A stretch of DNA of 64,000 bases from Gracilaria domingensis (taxonomy: Eukaryota; Rhodophyta; Florideophyceae; Gracilariales; Gracilariaceae), in NCBI GenBank assembly GCA_022539475.1, contig VCMS01000077.1:1-64000 (forward strand). The letters are read 5' to 3'. The position numbers and the translations under genes are program-made. Below, in pieces: positions 22,201-32,205 of the stretch. Under the pieces are notes generated by a model. The model made no database searches. It was not told where the DNA came from and saw only the letters and a program-made list of their open reading frames with translations. Every line of letters begins with the position of its first letter. Position 1 is the first letter of the stretch.

Positions 22201-22455
22201 TGAACATTTGGAATCAGCATATTCGGATCTTGGTTGTTCAACTTTCTGCTCTAGCTGAGAGACTTCGTCGACTTTAGCAGATTCCCTGCGTTCCTTCTCA
22301 GATTCGAAGGCGCTCCGCTCGCGATCGAGCTGCTTCGAGAGCTTCTTCAGCTCGCGCTTCATGTCCATGACTTTGTCATCAGAGGTCTACGAAAACTGCT
22401 GAGCAATATGCTTTCCCTTCTCCTCAGCTTCGAGGGCGGCCTTCTTTAACACTGC
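19202..22455 (-). pseudogene. Long coiled-coil protein gene, broken by stops and frameshifts
   Basis: Reading down the minus strand, one frame carries a nearly continuous heptad-rich, Glu/Lys/Arg/Leu protein. Its pieces lie at 22368-21805, 21765-21502, 21489-21205, about 20838-20617, 20460-20206 and 19956-19771, separated mostly by in-frame stops (for example KI-TAG-ANVENKQKSV-TAA-GLVTEKGN). A few pieces have shifted frame (21077-20835, 20180-19938). Coil-like sequence continues upstream of the first ATG to about 22455, where the similarity ends abruptly. At the other end a non-coil tail may run to 19202 (GRKEARKIEDWYSSSARKE). The original would have been a filament- or tether-like coiled coil of roughly 1,000 residues. 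The exact family cannot be told from coil sequence alone. Confidence 0.72.
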
Positions 22456-22715
22456 GTGGCAGGCACGGGGTAGTACGCGCTGCGTCTCTCTGCCAGAGAC
22501 TCTCTGGCGCGTCCGGGTGCGCGAGCGCCGATGATGGGCACCGACTTTGCAGTTCGCCAATTGTAAAGGGTTACCAGCATTTCAATCGTTTTCATATAGG
22601 AAGGTAAATCGCAGAAACCGCCGCCGCTCGCGCGCGCTACGCCGAGCGGCGCACGACGCCACTTAAGGCTAGCTGTGGAGCCCGATCAGCGTCGTTCTGT
22701 TCTTGTCGCACAGCC
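22456..22715. other. GC-richer spacer, no gene
   Basis: Composition changes at the end of the coiled-coil remnant to a GC-rich tract with short inverted segments (CTCTCTGCCAGAGACTCTCTGG near 22480). It looks like an inserted repeat fragment that truncates the pseudogene. No ORF of note is present. Confidence 0.4.
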
Positions 22716-22930
22716 GCTTCGCGAGCGCACCATGCGCGTCGCCTGCTCCTTGTCGAAACAGCCATGCGCGTCGCGTGGCTGCTCGTCGAGCGCGCCATGC
22801 GCGTCGCGCAGCCGCTTCGCGAGCACACCATGCGCGTCGGGCAGCTCCTTGTCGAGAGAGCCATGTGCTTTGCGCGGCTGCTTGACGAGCGTGCCATGCG
22901 CGTCGCGGAGCCGTTTGTCGGGCGGGCTAT
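22716..22930. repeat. Degenerate 33-bp minisatellite
   Basis: About six to seven units of roughly 33 bp follow each other, each containing GAGCGCACCATGCGCGTCGC or a close variant, then a CTGCTTGTC- or CCGCTTCGC-like stretch. In one frame they encode 11-residue units such as MRVAQPLREHT and MRVGQLLVERA. One unit is a base short, so the frame is not kept throughout. That argues against a coding role despite the long open frames crossing it. Confidence 0.75.
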
Positions 22931-23719
22931 TGCGTCGCGCGCCTCTTTTCCCCAGTGCGTCCCAGTCGGCGTCACTTCAAACGCCACCACGCGCGGGAGT
23001 TCCGGAACCAAGAAGCGCACTAGCTGTGCGCACTACTCCCTGGCGCGCGTACCATCATTACGAGTTCTTCTCCCGTCGCGGGCATGAGCTCTATGTACTC
23101 CTCCCACGCCGCCCCACCCAGTTCTGGGATGAGCTAGGCGCCGCATTTCATGCCTTGCAGCTGTGCGTTGCACAGCATCCGTGCGCTACGCCCTTTCCAC
23201 TCTCGGCGGACACCGCGCCGGGCATGCGCGCACGGGCAACCGCATTGCTCACGCGCGCTGGAGGTTCGGGGCACTACGTGGTCATCCTACACAGTCTATC
23301 GTGTCCGGTATGTAGCGTTTCCATTATGCACCACCTAAACAGCGCGCTGTCTCAGTTAGCTATCAGGATAATGTGCGTGGTGTCCGGACCGCTCATTACA
23401 TGCGCCCAGATCCGCTCCCACTGGCTTTCGCTTTGCAGCAATTGACTCCGTGACGACCCAAACATTAAAGCGCCAAGTAATATGGCAGTTACATAACATG
23501 GAGAGACTGGAAGGGCGGGAAAGAGTGATGAGTGCAAGCCACGAATTGTGACCTATGCTTGACGTCTCCGCAATACGTTTCGCTGACATGAACTTCTCTT
23601 TGCGCCGCAATCGTCGCAGAAGCTTAATCTTATCATCTCCAAACCTTTGTGACTGTACTCTTCGTCTCATCTTGGCGTCTATCGGCGGTCTGCTGTGGCC
23701 CAGCGTGGCTTTTATTAGG
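22931..23719. other. Intergenic, no supported gene
   Basis: GC-rich at first, then more balanced. A plus-strand frame stays open from the minisatellite to 23445, but it is low-complexity and has no motif. Nothing else is supportable. Confidence 0.4.
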
Positions 23720-25343
23720 ATGACAAATGAGTCAGAGAGAAGTCGCAAGCTCCGCCGTATGGCCTTTCTGAGATCATGTCTCGAGGAAGATGAGCACAGC
23801 GAACATTCAACACAATGTGCGCAAGTAGCAGGCGAAGAATCCCCGAACGAAGTAGCCTCACAATCGGCTGCAATTGGAACGCAGAGATCTAGGCAACAAG
23901 CAGCTACGGTGGAACGTGTCAGGTGGAGAGCAGCACAAAAGAGCATGGAAGATATGGAAGAAGAGGACACACGATTAGATATCCGCACCATAAGAGAAGT
24001 CGCAAGCTCCGCCGTATGGCCTTTTTGAGATCATGTCTCGAGGAAGATGAGCACAGCGAACATTCAACACAATGTGCGCAAGTAGCAGACGAAGAATCTC
24101 CGAACGAAGTAGCCTCAAAATCGGCTGCAATTGGAACGCAGAGACCTAGGCGACAAGCAGCTACGGTAGCACGTGTCAGGTAGAGAGCAGCACAAAAGAG
24201 CATGGAAGATATGGAAGAAGAGGACACACGATTAGATATCCGCACCATACGTGGAATAAAGACATCAACTGGAATGAAATTTCTGGTGAAATCGGCTGGC
24301 TGGCCCGATGAAGTAGTTGACGCTACTAAGCTTGACCGTTGGTGTGGCCAAAAAGTGACAAAGTGGTGCGCTGCAACCACAGGAAATGAGCTAACAACCG
24401 ATGTCGCCTACCGTTTGGGCCTTCTTGAGGATGACGAAAGTTTCTACGGAGAGCCTTGGAGTATTCAAGAGGTGATGCTCTCTGGTGAAATAACATCTGA
24501 AAACGGCGTTCTTCCCACGCAGTACTATTGCAGAAATAGAACGGAAAGCACATCCTGGTATCGGATACAGCTTCACACTCTACTCGAAGCGACCTTAGCG
24601 AGCGCACTCTATCGTTTGCAGATTATGTCTGGAAGCTGCGACGTTGAGGTCAGTAGGAATTTGGACGGATTTCTGGCCGTTGATATGGACGAAAACTTGC
24701 CGTTCAAATGTATTGAGGCCATTGATGCATGGTGTATGAACCATGTTGGGAGTGCCGTAGATATTCGCTGCCCGGGGGCAAGGACAAAGAGGTAAAGCGC
24801 GTAGGTCTGAGACACTTTTCCCGTATGGCTGTATCAAGAAGCCCAGGGTTCTGCCTACAACTGGCGCTGGTTAATGCAATAAGTAGAGTAGTTGATATGG
24901 AATCAGCACAAAGTGTACTTGCTGACAAGGTTGTAGAACCGATGGTGTGTATGACGGACGCGTGCAAATGGCTGGAACTGTACATGCCATATCTAGAACT
25001 CATACGAGTTAAAGTTGCGGCACGGGACTTGGACTCTGTGTGGAATTCCATCGAGACTAAGCAATTCGGGGTGTTGCTTCTACGGCTGAAGGGAGGTTCT
25101 GATGTGGTTCATGTCGTGTGCATTGATCTGGATAAAGGCGAGCTATTGGACAGCTCCGAAGCCCATCCACAAACTTTATCAAAGCCAATATTAATGGCCG
25201 CGACAGGAAGCAATTCTGGGGTGCGCTTGGTCTCTGAAATCAGAGAACTAAAGAGAGAGACTAATAAGCGACGCAAGAAAGGAAGCAGAGCCAAATGCAG
25301 ATCCTACAAACAAGCAAAGAAGAAGAAAAGGTACGAGAAGTAA
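23720..25343 (+). pseudogene. Unknown gene with internal tandem duplication; C-terminal half has a papain-like look
   Basis: ATG 23720 opens a protein beginning MTNESERSRKLRRMAFL. A 257-bp stretch of it is duplicated in tandem. Because 257 is not a multiple of three, the frame is lost at the junction, and copy 2 also carries TAG where copy 1 has TGG (near 24181). The next frame runs from 24202 to 24795 (IKTSTGMKFLVKSAGWP... CSIQ-type acidic sequence), then shifts once near 24780 at a run of G and continues to 25343. The last part has GFCLQLALVNAI and, 90 residues on, HVVCIDLDKGELLDSSE, arranged like the Cys and His segments of a papain-fold peptidase. The tail is Lys/Arg-rich. The family is not recognised; a transposon-borne protease or a lost host gene are both possible. 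Confidence 0.55.
23736..24249. repeat. 257-bp exact-period tandem duplication
   Basis: Copy 1 (23736-23992) and copy 2 (23993-24249) both start AGAGAAGTCGCAAGCTCCGC and end CGCACCATA. They differ at roughly ten positions by eye, so the duplication is not brand new. It lies inside the unknown gene and shifts its frame. Confidence 0.93.
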
Positions 25344-25366
25344 AGTATTCCTTCGAACAGACGAAA

Positions 25367-27640
25367 TTAAAGCATCTGAATTGCCTCAGAGGTAGAGACA
25401 AAAGCAGACTCCCAGTTCTCCAGCGCATCTAATTCAAGCTCTTCACACAAGTCGTGGGACATATCAAGAGAAATGCTTTCGTCGTCCAAAAACCTAGAGT
25501 ACATCCCCCCACTCGTTTCTGGTTCTGCTAATTCCGGGTCCATCGTTTGGCGTGCATTACCGAACCTAAGTTCCGTGTACTCGTCCAGATCTAGTTTCTT
25601 GACAGTTCTGTTGCGAGTTTGAAATAGGGACTCATTGAACGCACAGAATATTAACTTTGCCACTTTCTTCTGTTGCAACCGGTTACGTGAAGATGTTCTA
25701 AGGCGACCTTGGAAGCTGAAACTACGCTCGACGGAGGACGATGATGGACTGGCGCAGAAAACCCGAAGCGCAAACTGACGGAGAAGGGATGTCCTTGGGT
25801 ACTCAATCCAATAGTATACCGGCGTTCGACTATACATCATTAAAGAATGCCTTGAAACCGGGTCTTGCATCTGTGAGCGCCACGTCATGCGCACAGAAAC
25901 GAACTCCTTACATATTCGATCAACCGCTCCGCATTCACCACCTACACTAGTTACCTTTTCACTAGCCGGGAAGCAATCCGATCGCACAAAGGAGGGAACA
26001 TGTTTCACGAGATGAGGACGAAAATGCGCCAAGCTTTCGGAGAGGCTTCTGATATCCAACGTGTACGCGACATAGTGTATGGGCGTCACCAACGCCACTC
26101 TCCGCCCCTCCCCATTCATTATTTCTTTGAAGAGGTTAATAATTTCTTCCTTTCTCTCAACAGTATAGAAAGCCGTGACTGGGAGCTTCTTGATCTTTTC
26201 TAAAAGTTGCATAGTGGCAGGGTAATCTTCTGAAAGAGGCAAAGACTCGTCGTCAAAGATTCTCAGGTACTGGCGTATAAGACGAAAGATGTTGTAGATG
26301 TCCAATAGTTTCTCATATAGCGCGTCGTTACGTATGGTTGCTTTGAAAACCTCCCTCTTTTCCCTGTTTCGAGAGCCATACAGATTAGTATGAAAGTCAG
26401 AGCACTCAATAAGCTCTCGTAACACTGTTTTGTATCTCCGAAATGAAGCAATCATGCTTTCAGATGATGTGAACCGTGTTTGAGCTACCTTTGTTGCAAG
26501 AATTGCGGTCGGAGAACGCAGAACTCTTTCATATTCGTCTAGTTCGCCCGAAGATCGATGACGACCAGTCCTCAGATTGAATCGTGTTTTAAACTCTTTA
26601 AACCAATGGTACAGCTTTGGATGGTTCCAACGATCCGCGATCACTGCCGCCACCATTGACAGTATGTCGTTAATCCAAACCAATTTAGCCATATCCTGCA
26701 TGAGCAGGTTAGCCAAATGGGTCTGATCTTGGCAACTAATCATGTGATTGTGCCTCTTCCAGAGTATTTCTTTGGTTTTCACACATGAGCTTGTATTGTC
26801 ACTCATGAAAGCGCAAATTCAGTTCATGTCGCCAAACTCCAACATTGTCTCTTCAACAACCTTTGCATGAAAAGAAGAATCGCATGTCGTGAATCCTTTG
26901 TATATACACTTCAAGAAGAAGGTCTTTTGCACAATGTCTACTTTCGTAAAGGAAGGCAGTACATTTACGACTGCTTCGTTGTTTGCATCCGTCTATCCCT
27001 CGAAAACGAGCGTGCCAAAAGAATCTTTCAGCGAAGCGGCAATTGCTTCTTCCACAAGACTGTGCATAGTATCGAAGTAAATGTTTATGTTCTTTGAGCG
27101 CATTGTGTGCGCATCGGGAAGCTGTTTGCTGAGTTCATAGTTCGCCAATCGAATGATTTGATAAAACTCATCACAACCGGCTCTGCGACTCAAAGGAAAA
27201 AACGGTAGCATGTACTTCACAAAAAAGAGTGTGACAAGATCATTGAATCGTGATCGACTATTTCGAGAGCTCTAACTTTCTTCACTTCCAGAATAGTGAA
27301 TGTTGAATTGTGAAGACGCGAAGAGCGTGGATCCTGGCGCAGAACACGGGTGAGGTATGGGAGGTCTTCGTTCAATCTTCACAACAGGGGCGGTGAGTTT
27401 GCGCCTCTTTGCCACTTTTGGAGTTATCGGAATACCAAACAGATCGGAATTTTTTGTGTCAATTTTTTCTCAATTCATTGTCTGGAGACGAAGATTCTCG
27501 AGTAATCGACGACGATTTTCTCTCGAAACACATTTACACCAAAGCAAGTGTTCAGCGAGCCTCGATGCGTTCACAAGTTTTGCTGTGCTAAACCGAGAAC
27601 ATCCTTTGCACGTAAGATATTTTGCTCCAGTGTTATAATT
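25367..27640 (-). pseudogene. hAT-superfamily transposase relic
   Basis: The minus strand encodes, in order, an N-terminal BED-type zinc finger (TCKGCSRF ... RLAEHLLWCKC, about 27600-27520), a damaged linker, and a DUF659-like segment with the block TLVFEG-stop-TDANNEAVVNVLP. The catalytic and insertion region follows, and then the C-terminal dimerisation domain (YPRTSLLRQFALRVFCASPS, VERSFSFQGRLRTSSRNRL). The 479-codon piece 26806-25367 is intact. Upstream it is in the same frame as 27220-26993, separated by TAG (where family members have the Trp of GWT) and a TGA just before MSDNTSS. Further stops lie between the BED finger and the body. It faces the unknown plus-strand gene at 25343, 24 bp away. 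Terminal inverted repeats were not found. Confidence 0.85.
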
Positions 27641-28149
27641 GTTTTCCTCATCAAAGTATGTGCGCCATTCAAACCGTTCTTTTGGCTACCATTTTTGTTG
27701 TTTTGTTCTCCTTTTTGATGCAAATGCGGCTTTTCTCTCGTCTGTTAACGTCTGCGACGCAGAGATATTTTCCGACATATGCCGGACACGTAGCTAAAAG
27801 GTTTCAAGATAATGTAGTGGTCGGCTTTGGATTTGCGATTCGTCCAGCGTCGGATGAATATAGCCGTGTTTGAGCAATGTTTTCAAATGCTATGTGACTC
27901 AGCGTAGTGTAGATTATGCGGGCAATAGAGAAGGATGCTAAAAACGGGAATCACTGAACAACTGAAGACTAGTCGATTTAGCTGGGAGAGTGTAGTGAAT
28001 ATTGGCAGGTGCGGACTGTGAAAATTTGAGATCGTACTTGGAGAGCGCTGAGGATAGAGAATGCAGGCAAAAGGTACGCAGCATCGCAAACGCGGAGAAT
28101 ATAGAATTTTCTTCGATTCAAAACATTTAGTGCATGCTTTGGTAAGTTT

Positions 28150-28190
28150 GCTGGGCCAAGTGGCGCGTTCTAAGCGCCACTTGGGCCAGC
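28150..28190. repeat. Inverted repeat with 17-bp arms
   Basis: GCTGGGCCAAGTGGCGC pairs with GCGCCACTTGGGCCAGC across a short loop (about GTTCTAA). The stem is essentially perfect and GC-rich inside an AT-rich tract. No gene is adjacent; a MITE tip or the tail of a small transcript are possibilities. Confidence 0.75.
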
Positions 28191-28604
28191 TTGGGATTAC
28201 ACTACACCTACGTGCGCTGTAGTTGTAGTATAAATCCAAGTTCAGTTTCGAAAACCACTTTCACACTGACATTGGAAGTGCTACACAACAGTGTTGTAAG
28301 GTTAAGCTGTGGTATTCATGTGCATTCATTTGTGAGACAAGAGCACGTCGTGGAGTAATCAAATGTTTAAAAGTTTTGATTTATAAGACCCATCGTGAAT
28401 CCTTCGAATGGATGAAGACACGTGGTTCATGCGTGAGAAAGTTTCCATTTGCCAGTTTCTTGGCTCAGGAGGATGAATGCGGAGGTAGAAGGCTAGCCTC
28501 TAATTCGAAAGGAACCAACGTATACAGAACCATCGGTAATGAAATGCCCACTTGGACAAAAACATCTTAAAAAGTTAATGCTTTACTGTACGACGATCAA
28601 GTAA

Positions 28605-28742
28605 CTCAGGTGAGCGCAACACGGCAACACATTTGTGGTTTGTAGGTACTTGGTTGGAACAAGCATTATAGGTGCTGGGGGTCCTTGGCAAACCTCACGC
28701 AATACGAGTAGTAGACGTACGCGCTCAATATCAAGAAGAAAA
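28605..28742 (+). repeat. Dispersed repeat, copy 1 (possible LTR fragment)
   Basis: It shares CTCAG-TGAGCGCAACACGG, CAAGCATTATAGG-GCTGGGG, TCCTT-GCAA, and CAC-CAATACGAGTA-TA with 61960-62108 in the same orientation and order. The inner part starts TTGGAACAAGCATTATAG in one copy and TGTTGGGGCAAGCATTATAG in the other, similar to the TGTTGG start of many Copia LTRs. That classification is only a suggestion. Confidence 0.6.
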
Positions 28743-31065
28743 GCACCTGCTCGCTGAGAATCGCGTTCGCTGCAGAGTTCAGAGACGACGAAGAGTCACC
28801 TGATGCTGACTTCTTTTCGCCGCATCATTTTTCTGGCCTTAAGTTGTAACAGATACAACAACGAGCTTTGCTTGAAGATGCGTGTTTAATCTTGTTTCTT
28901 TGTTGAAATACGATACTGTACTTCTAACTCTAACACGAATCGCAGACAGAACTGGAAAGTTTCTAGTTCTGTCCGCGAGGTAGAAACTAAACAGATGCTG
29001 CTCACATGAGCTGTCGGGTTGTCGCATCTTGTGCACGCTCTCGTAGGGTGGATCTATCAACATACAGGGTACACAAATCCCCAAATACTTCTGCCGATGT
29101 GGATATGCACCAGGATCCGAGTGTCCTAATGATTTAAATCTAGCACACAGCTTCCGGTTTGAAGTCCTACCCAGGTAAATTCAGGTAGATCAAAACTGTA
29201 AACACAGCGCTCAGGCAGCAGCCTTGCTACCCCCACCCCATAGGAACATTTGATTCTCGGCATCCTCCTCCTCATGCTAAGCACTAGTCTTTCCTATTTG
29301 GAGAAGACTTCGTCTGCAACAGTTCTTAGACGTTTTGGCTTCTTCTCACAAATATCCGTGTTCTGTACACAACCTGCTAAACGTTATGCGAACAATCTTT
29401 CCCCACAGATAATGGTGCCTTCCAGATTCGAGAAAAAGATGGACAAATGGAGTCAGAAGCCAAACAGCATTTTTCCACAGGTTTTCTTTGCTTCTGCGAC
29501 ATTTTTTTCTCATAGTAGATCTTGAGAGCCTTGAGTGCTTCGAGCAGTTGTTTTATGCAGCGATACCCTTCGTCTTTTAGTGCGCAGAATTCTTGTACCG
29601 TATTAATGAAACTGATTGGACTGAAGGTCAGTTCTCTTTCTTGAAGTACCTTGGCTGCCTTTCAACCTGACATCGCGAAAGAAATCCGAGTTGCTAAGGC
29701 TAAAAGAGCTCCGAGTTTCACCCACGTTCCATATGCGTTCCCAAACGTAACTTTAAAGGAAGCAATCGTTTTCCATATCCACACAACGCATTTCATACAA
29801 TTCTTTCTATAGAGTACGCGTACATACACAATTAGGGGCTGTTCACGAGAGCAAGCTCGCTCTCTCGCAGCGCCGTAGCTGCTTCACGCGTGGTACGGGC
29901 ACCATCTGGGCGCACGCGCGCTGCTACGCTGGAACACGCGCTCTTCTTTCGTCGGAATGCGACGGTGAAACGCATTGCCACGAGGGACGAAAAGAGAAAG
30001 GCGATGTGAACACGCGCTGGTGAGACGCTCATCGGGCCTCTGCTTGTGTGTTCTAGGAAACCACTTTTCAATCCTAATAGATACACGTTAGTACCTTAGA
30101 TTAGTGCAGACAATCTCTTTTATTGTACTCAGTATCTACATCAGTATCTGCAAAACATGGAACTGAGTTTAAACCTTCAATGCTCATACGATAGCTGTGC
30201 CAGCCACAACAAAAGCACTTGCTACTCGTGTTTTCGTTGTGAACCTAAGTTTGAACGCTCTAGCAATCGAAACTAAAATGAATCAACAGCAGGATCCTAA
30301 AACGTAATCTGATATCCAAAGATGAAGTCGTATTCAAGAAAACAGTTTCAAAGTATCTTGCGAAAAGAACACATAAGAATCCTCTCCGCAAACTGTAGCA
30401 TTCTCTTGTTTATGGTGTTGTTCGTCTCTCCTAATAAGTGCCATTTCCCTCTCCAGAACCGCAAGTCCATTCAACTTTCATTTCTTACCAAAGTCAGTTA
30501 CCGACAAGAACAGAGCGTATGAGAGATACATCACTTCGTTCGCAAGTTGCACTCGCATTTCGGATTGTCATAGTAGTTCCCTCCCATAGAAAGATACACG
30601 GAGAGAATGCACGATGGCTGCCATCAACTCGTCATTTTTGAAGCCAATAAGCCTAAGAATAAAGAAGGTTTGCCCATCAATTGAATTTGACTTCTTTATC
30701 GCTGTCGTCCACACATTTGTGGTACAATGCTTCGACAACAAAATTGTTCGTAACTTTGTTGTACGCACAACAAAGTGCAATTGACATGAACAGAGTAAAC
30801 CGTGCTGACATTGCATTCTGCACTCACCATTGAAATAATTCGATTCACGAAGACAAACGTATTCGCGACAAAATGAATCATATCTCTATGCACTTTTTCT
30901 TGTCTATCAGCACACACAATTCATATTGGTTATTAAAATTGAAGCAGAATGCAGTCATTATTTCCTTCCTGGAGAGAGAAAAATCACGTATCAGGAGAGA
31001 CGAACAACCCCATGAAGAGGAGAATGCTACACTTTGCGGAGAGGATTTGTTTGGTGCCAAAACAG

Positions 31066-31073
31066 TATAAAAG
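31066..31073 (+). promoter_or_regulatory. TATA box of the secreted-protein gene
   Basis: TATAAAAG lies about 90 bp upstream of ATG 31161. A start about 30 bp downstream would give a leader of roughly 60 nt. It is one of the clearest core promoters in the AT-rich part of the window. Confidence 0.6.
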
Positions 31074-31160
31074 CCCTCTCCTCAGGAAAGACTGCTACAA
31101 CATATCTCTCATCCTAACATCTCTCATCAAACAAGCGCAGTTGATCTCATTCTCTTAGCG

Positions 31161-32205
31161 ATGGTTTTTGACATGATGAAATCATTCTTCTCTCTCTTTG
31201 CCGTTCTTCTTGTATTGGTAATGCAGCCGGGCAATGCGTTTAAGTTTCCGGACTACAGTCACAAACAGCATCCTCTAAACGCTCTGGTGGCGACCAGTGC
31301 ACCAATTGCACGGGTCATTATGAAGAAGTACGCACGTTTTGTTCACAAAACAGGATGGATCGCCGAGCGGATGATGTTCGTTGCTCGAACCGCCAAGTAT
31401 GAGGATGTGTGGAGGCGAAGCCCACTGGGATCCAACCTGGACGCATTGTTCATCGTAGGAACCACGAAAAGGTCGCCGAAACCCTACATCAAGATGGAAT
31501 TGAACGCTGGGGCCAGGGTCTTCTTAATGCTGAGTGGAAAGTCCGAAACATTGAGGTCGCCGCGCAACAGCACCAGAGTCAGTAGTTTGTCACGGAAATG
31601 GGAGCACGCACGCTGGGTTAAATCAGTGACGGGAGAGTGCATCCCTGTAGGGGACGTTGATAGGTTCGGCGGGAATGTCAGTCTCCCAGCCCAGGGCCTT
31701 ATCCTGGAATCCTTGATTTCCGATGGCGAAGAAATTGTGCGGGCCTTTGAACTCTTGTCTGCACCCAAAGGAGGAGACGCTGAACAGGTGTTTTAACTTT
31801 GATGTGCGAAACCCATCAACAGCGATGAGGTACATCAACGCCACTTCGGACGCGTCAATGCAGCAGTTATCGGGGGACAATGTGAACAGGCTTTTAAAGA
31901 TCTTAGACAGTTTGGAACTCGGGGCGGAGTTTTGCCAGTTTGGTGGACAAAAGCTCAAAGAGGTGGAGAAAAGCGGGGTGTTTTTCACCGATCCTTACTT
32001 CTCAAAACTTGAGAGAGGTGCGGGGAAGAATTCGGTGCGCCAGTTCATCAGCCCCAACCTTGGAGTAGTGGAGCTCAGGAAAGGGCTGATTCTTCCTAAG
32101 GGCCCTTGGTGGCAACCGATGGGGTACGTTCCGCAAAACACAAACGCAGTGAACGGAAGAAGGTTTGAGAATATAGAGAAGTCTGTGCTTGCTTCTATGA
32201 ACTAG
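31161..32205 (+). CDS. Predicted secreted protein of unknown family, one frameshift
   Basis: ATG 31161 opens with a clear signal peptide: MVFDMMKSFFSLFAVLLVLV with cleavage probably after GNA near residue 26. The first frame stops at 31796. A second frame, open from before that point to 32205, carries on as a similar protein (FDVRNPSTAMRYINATSD... to VLASMN). Dropping one T from the TTTT run at about 31792-31795 would join them into one product of about 347 residues. The two halves are compositionally alike and include possible N-glycosylation sites. No known domain is recognised. The frameshift could be a sequencing error in a homopolymer, a real lesion or, less likely, programmed slippage. 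The TATA box supports a transcribed gene. Confidence 0.6.

Larger units (their letters stand above)
27641..31055. other. Long intergenic region without a supported gene
   Basis: 3.4 kb of mixed composition. All ORFs are under about 120 codons and lack motifs. It contains the hairpin at 28150-28190, a dispersed repeat at 28605-28742, a GC-rich patch near 29830-30040 that looks foreign to its AT-richer surroundings, and a small hairpin at 30753-30776 (ACTTTGTTGT-ACGC-ACAACAAAGT). Confidence 0.5.

Noticed and set aside
22675..23445. 256-codon plus-strand ORF through the minisatellite
   Set aside because: Its first third is the minisatellite read in a changing phase, and the rest shows no domain or promoter.
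31723..32205. A second, separate gene overlapping the secreted-protein gene
   Set aside because: Its first codons overlap the end of the other frame and read unnaturally before the TTTT run. A single joined gene with one frameshift is simpler.
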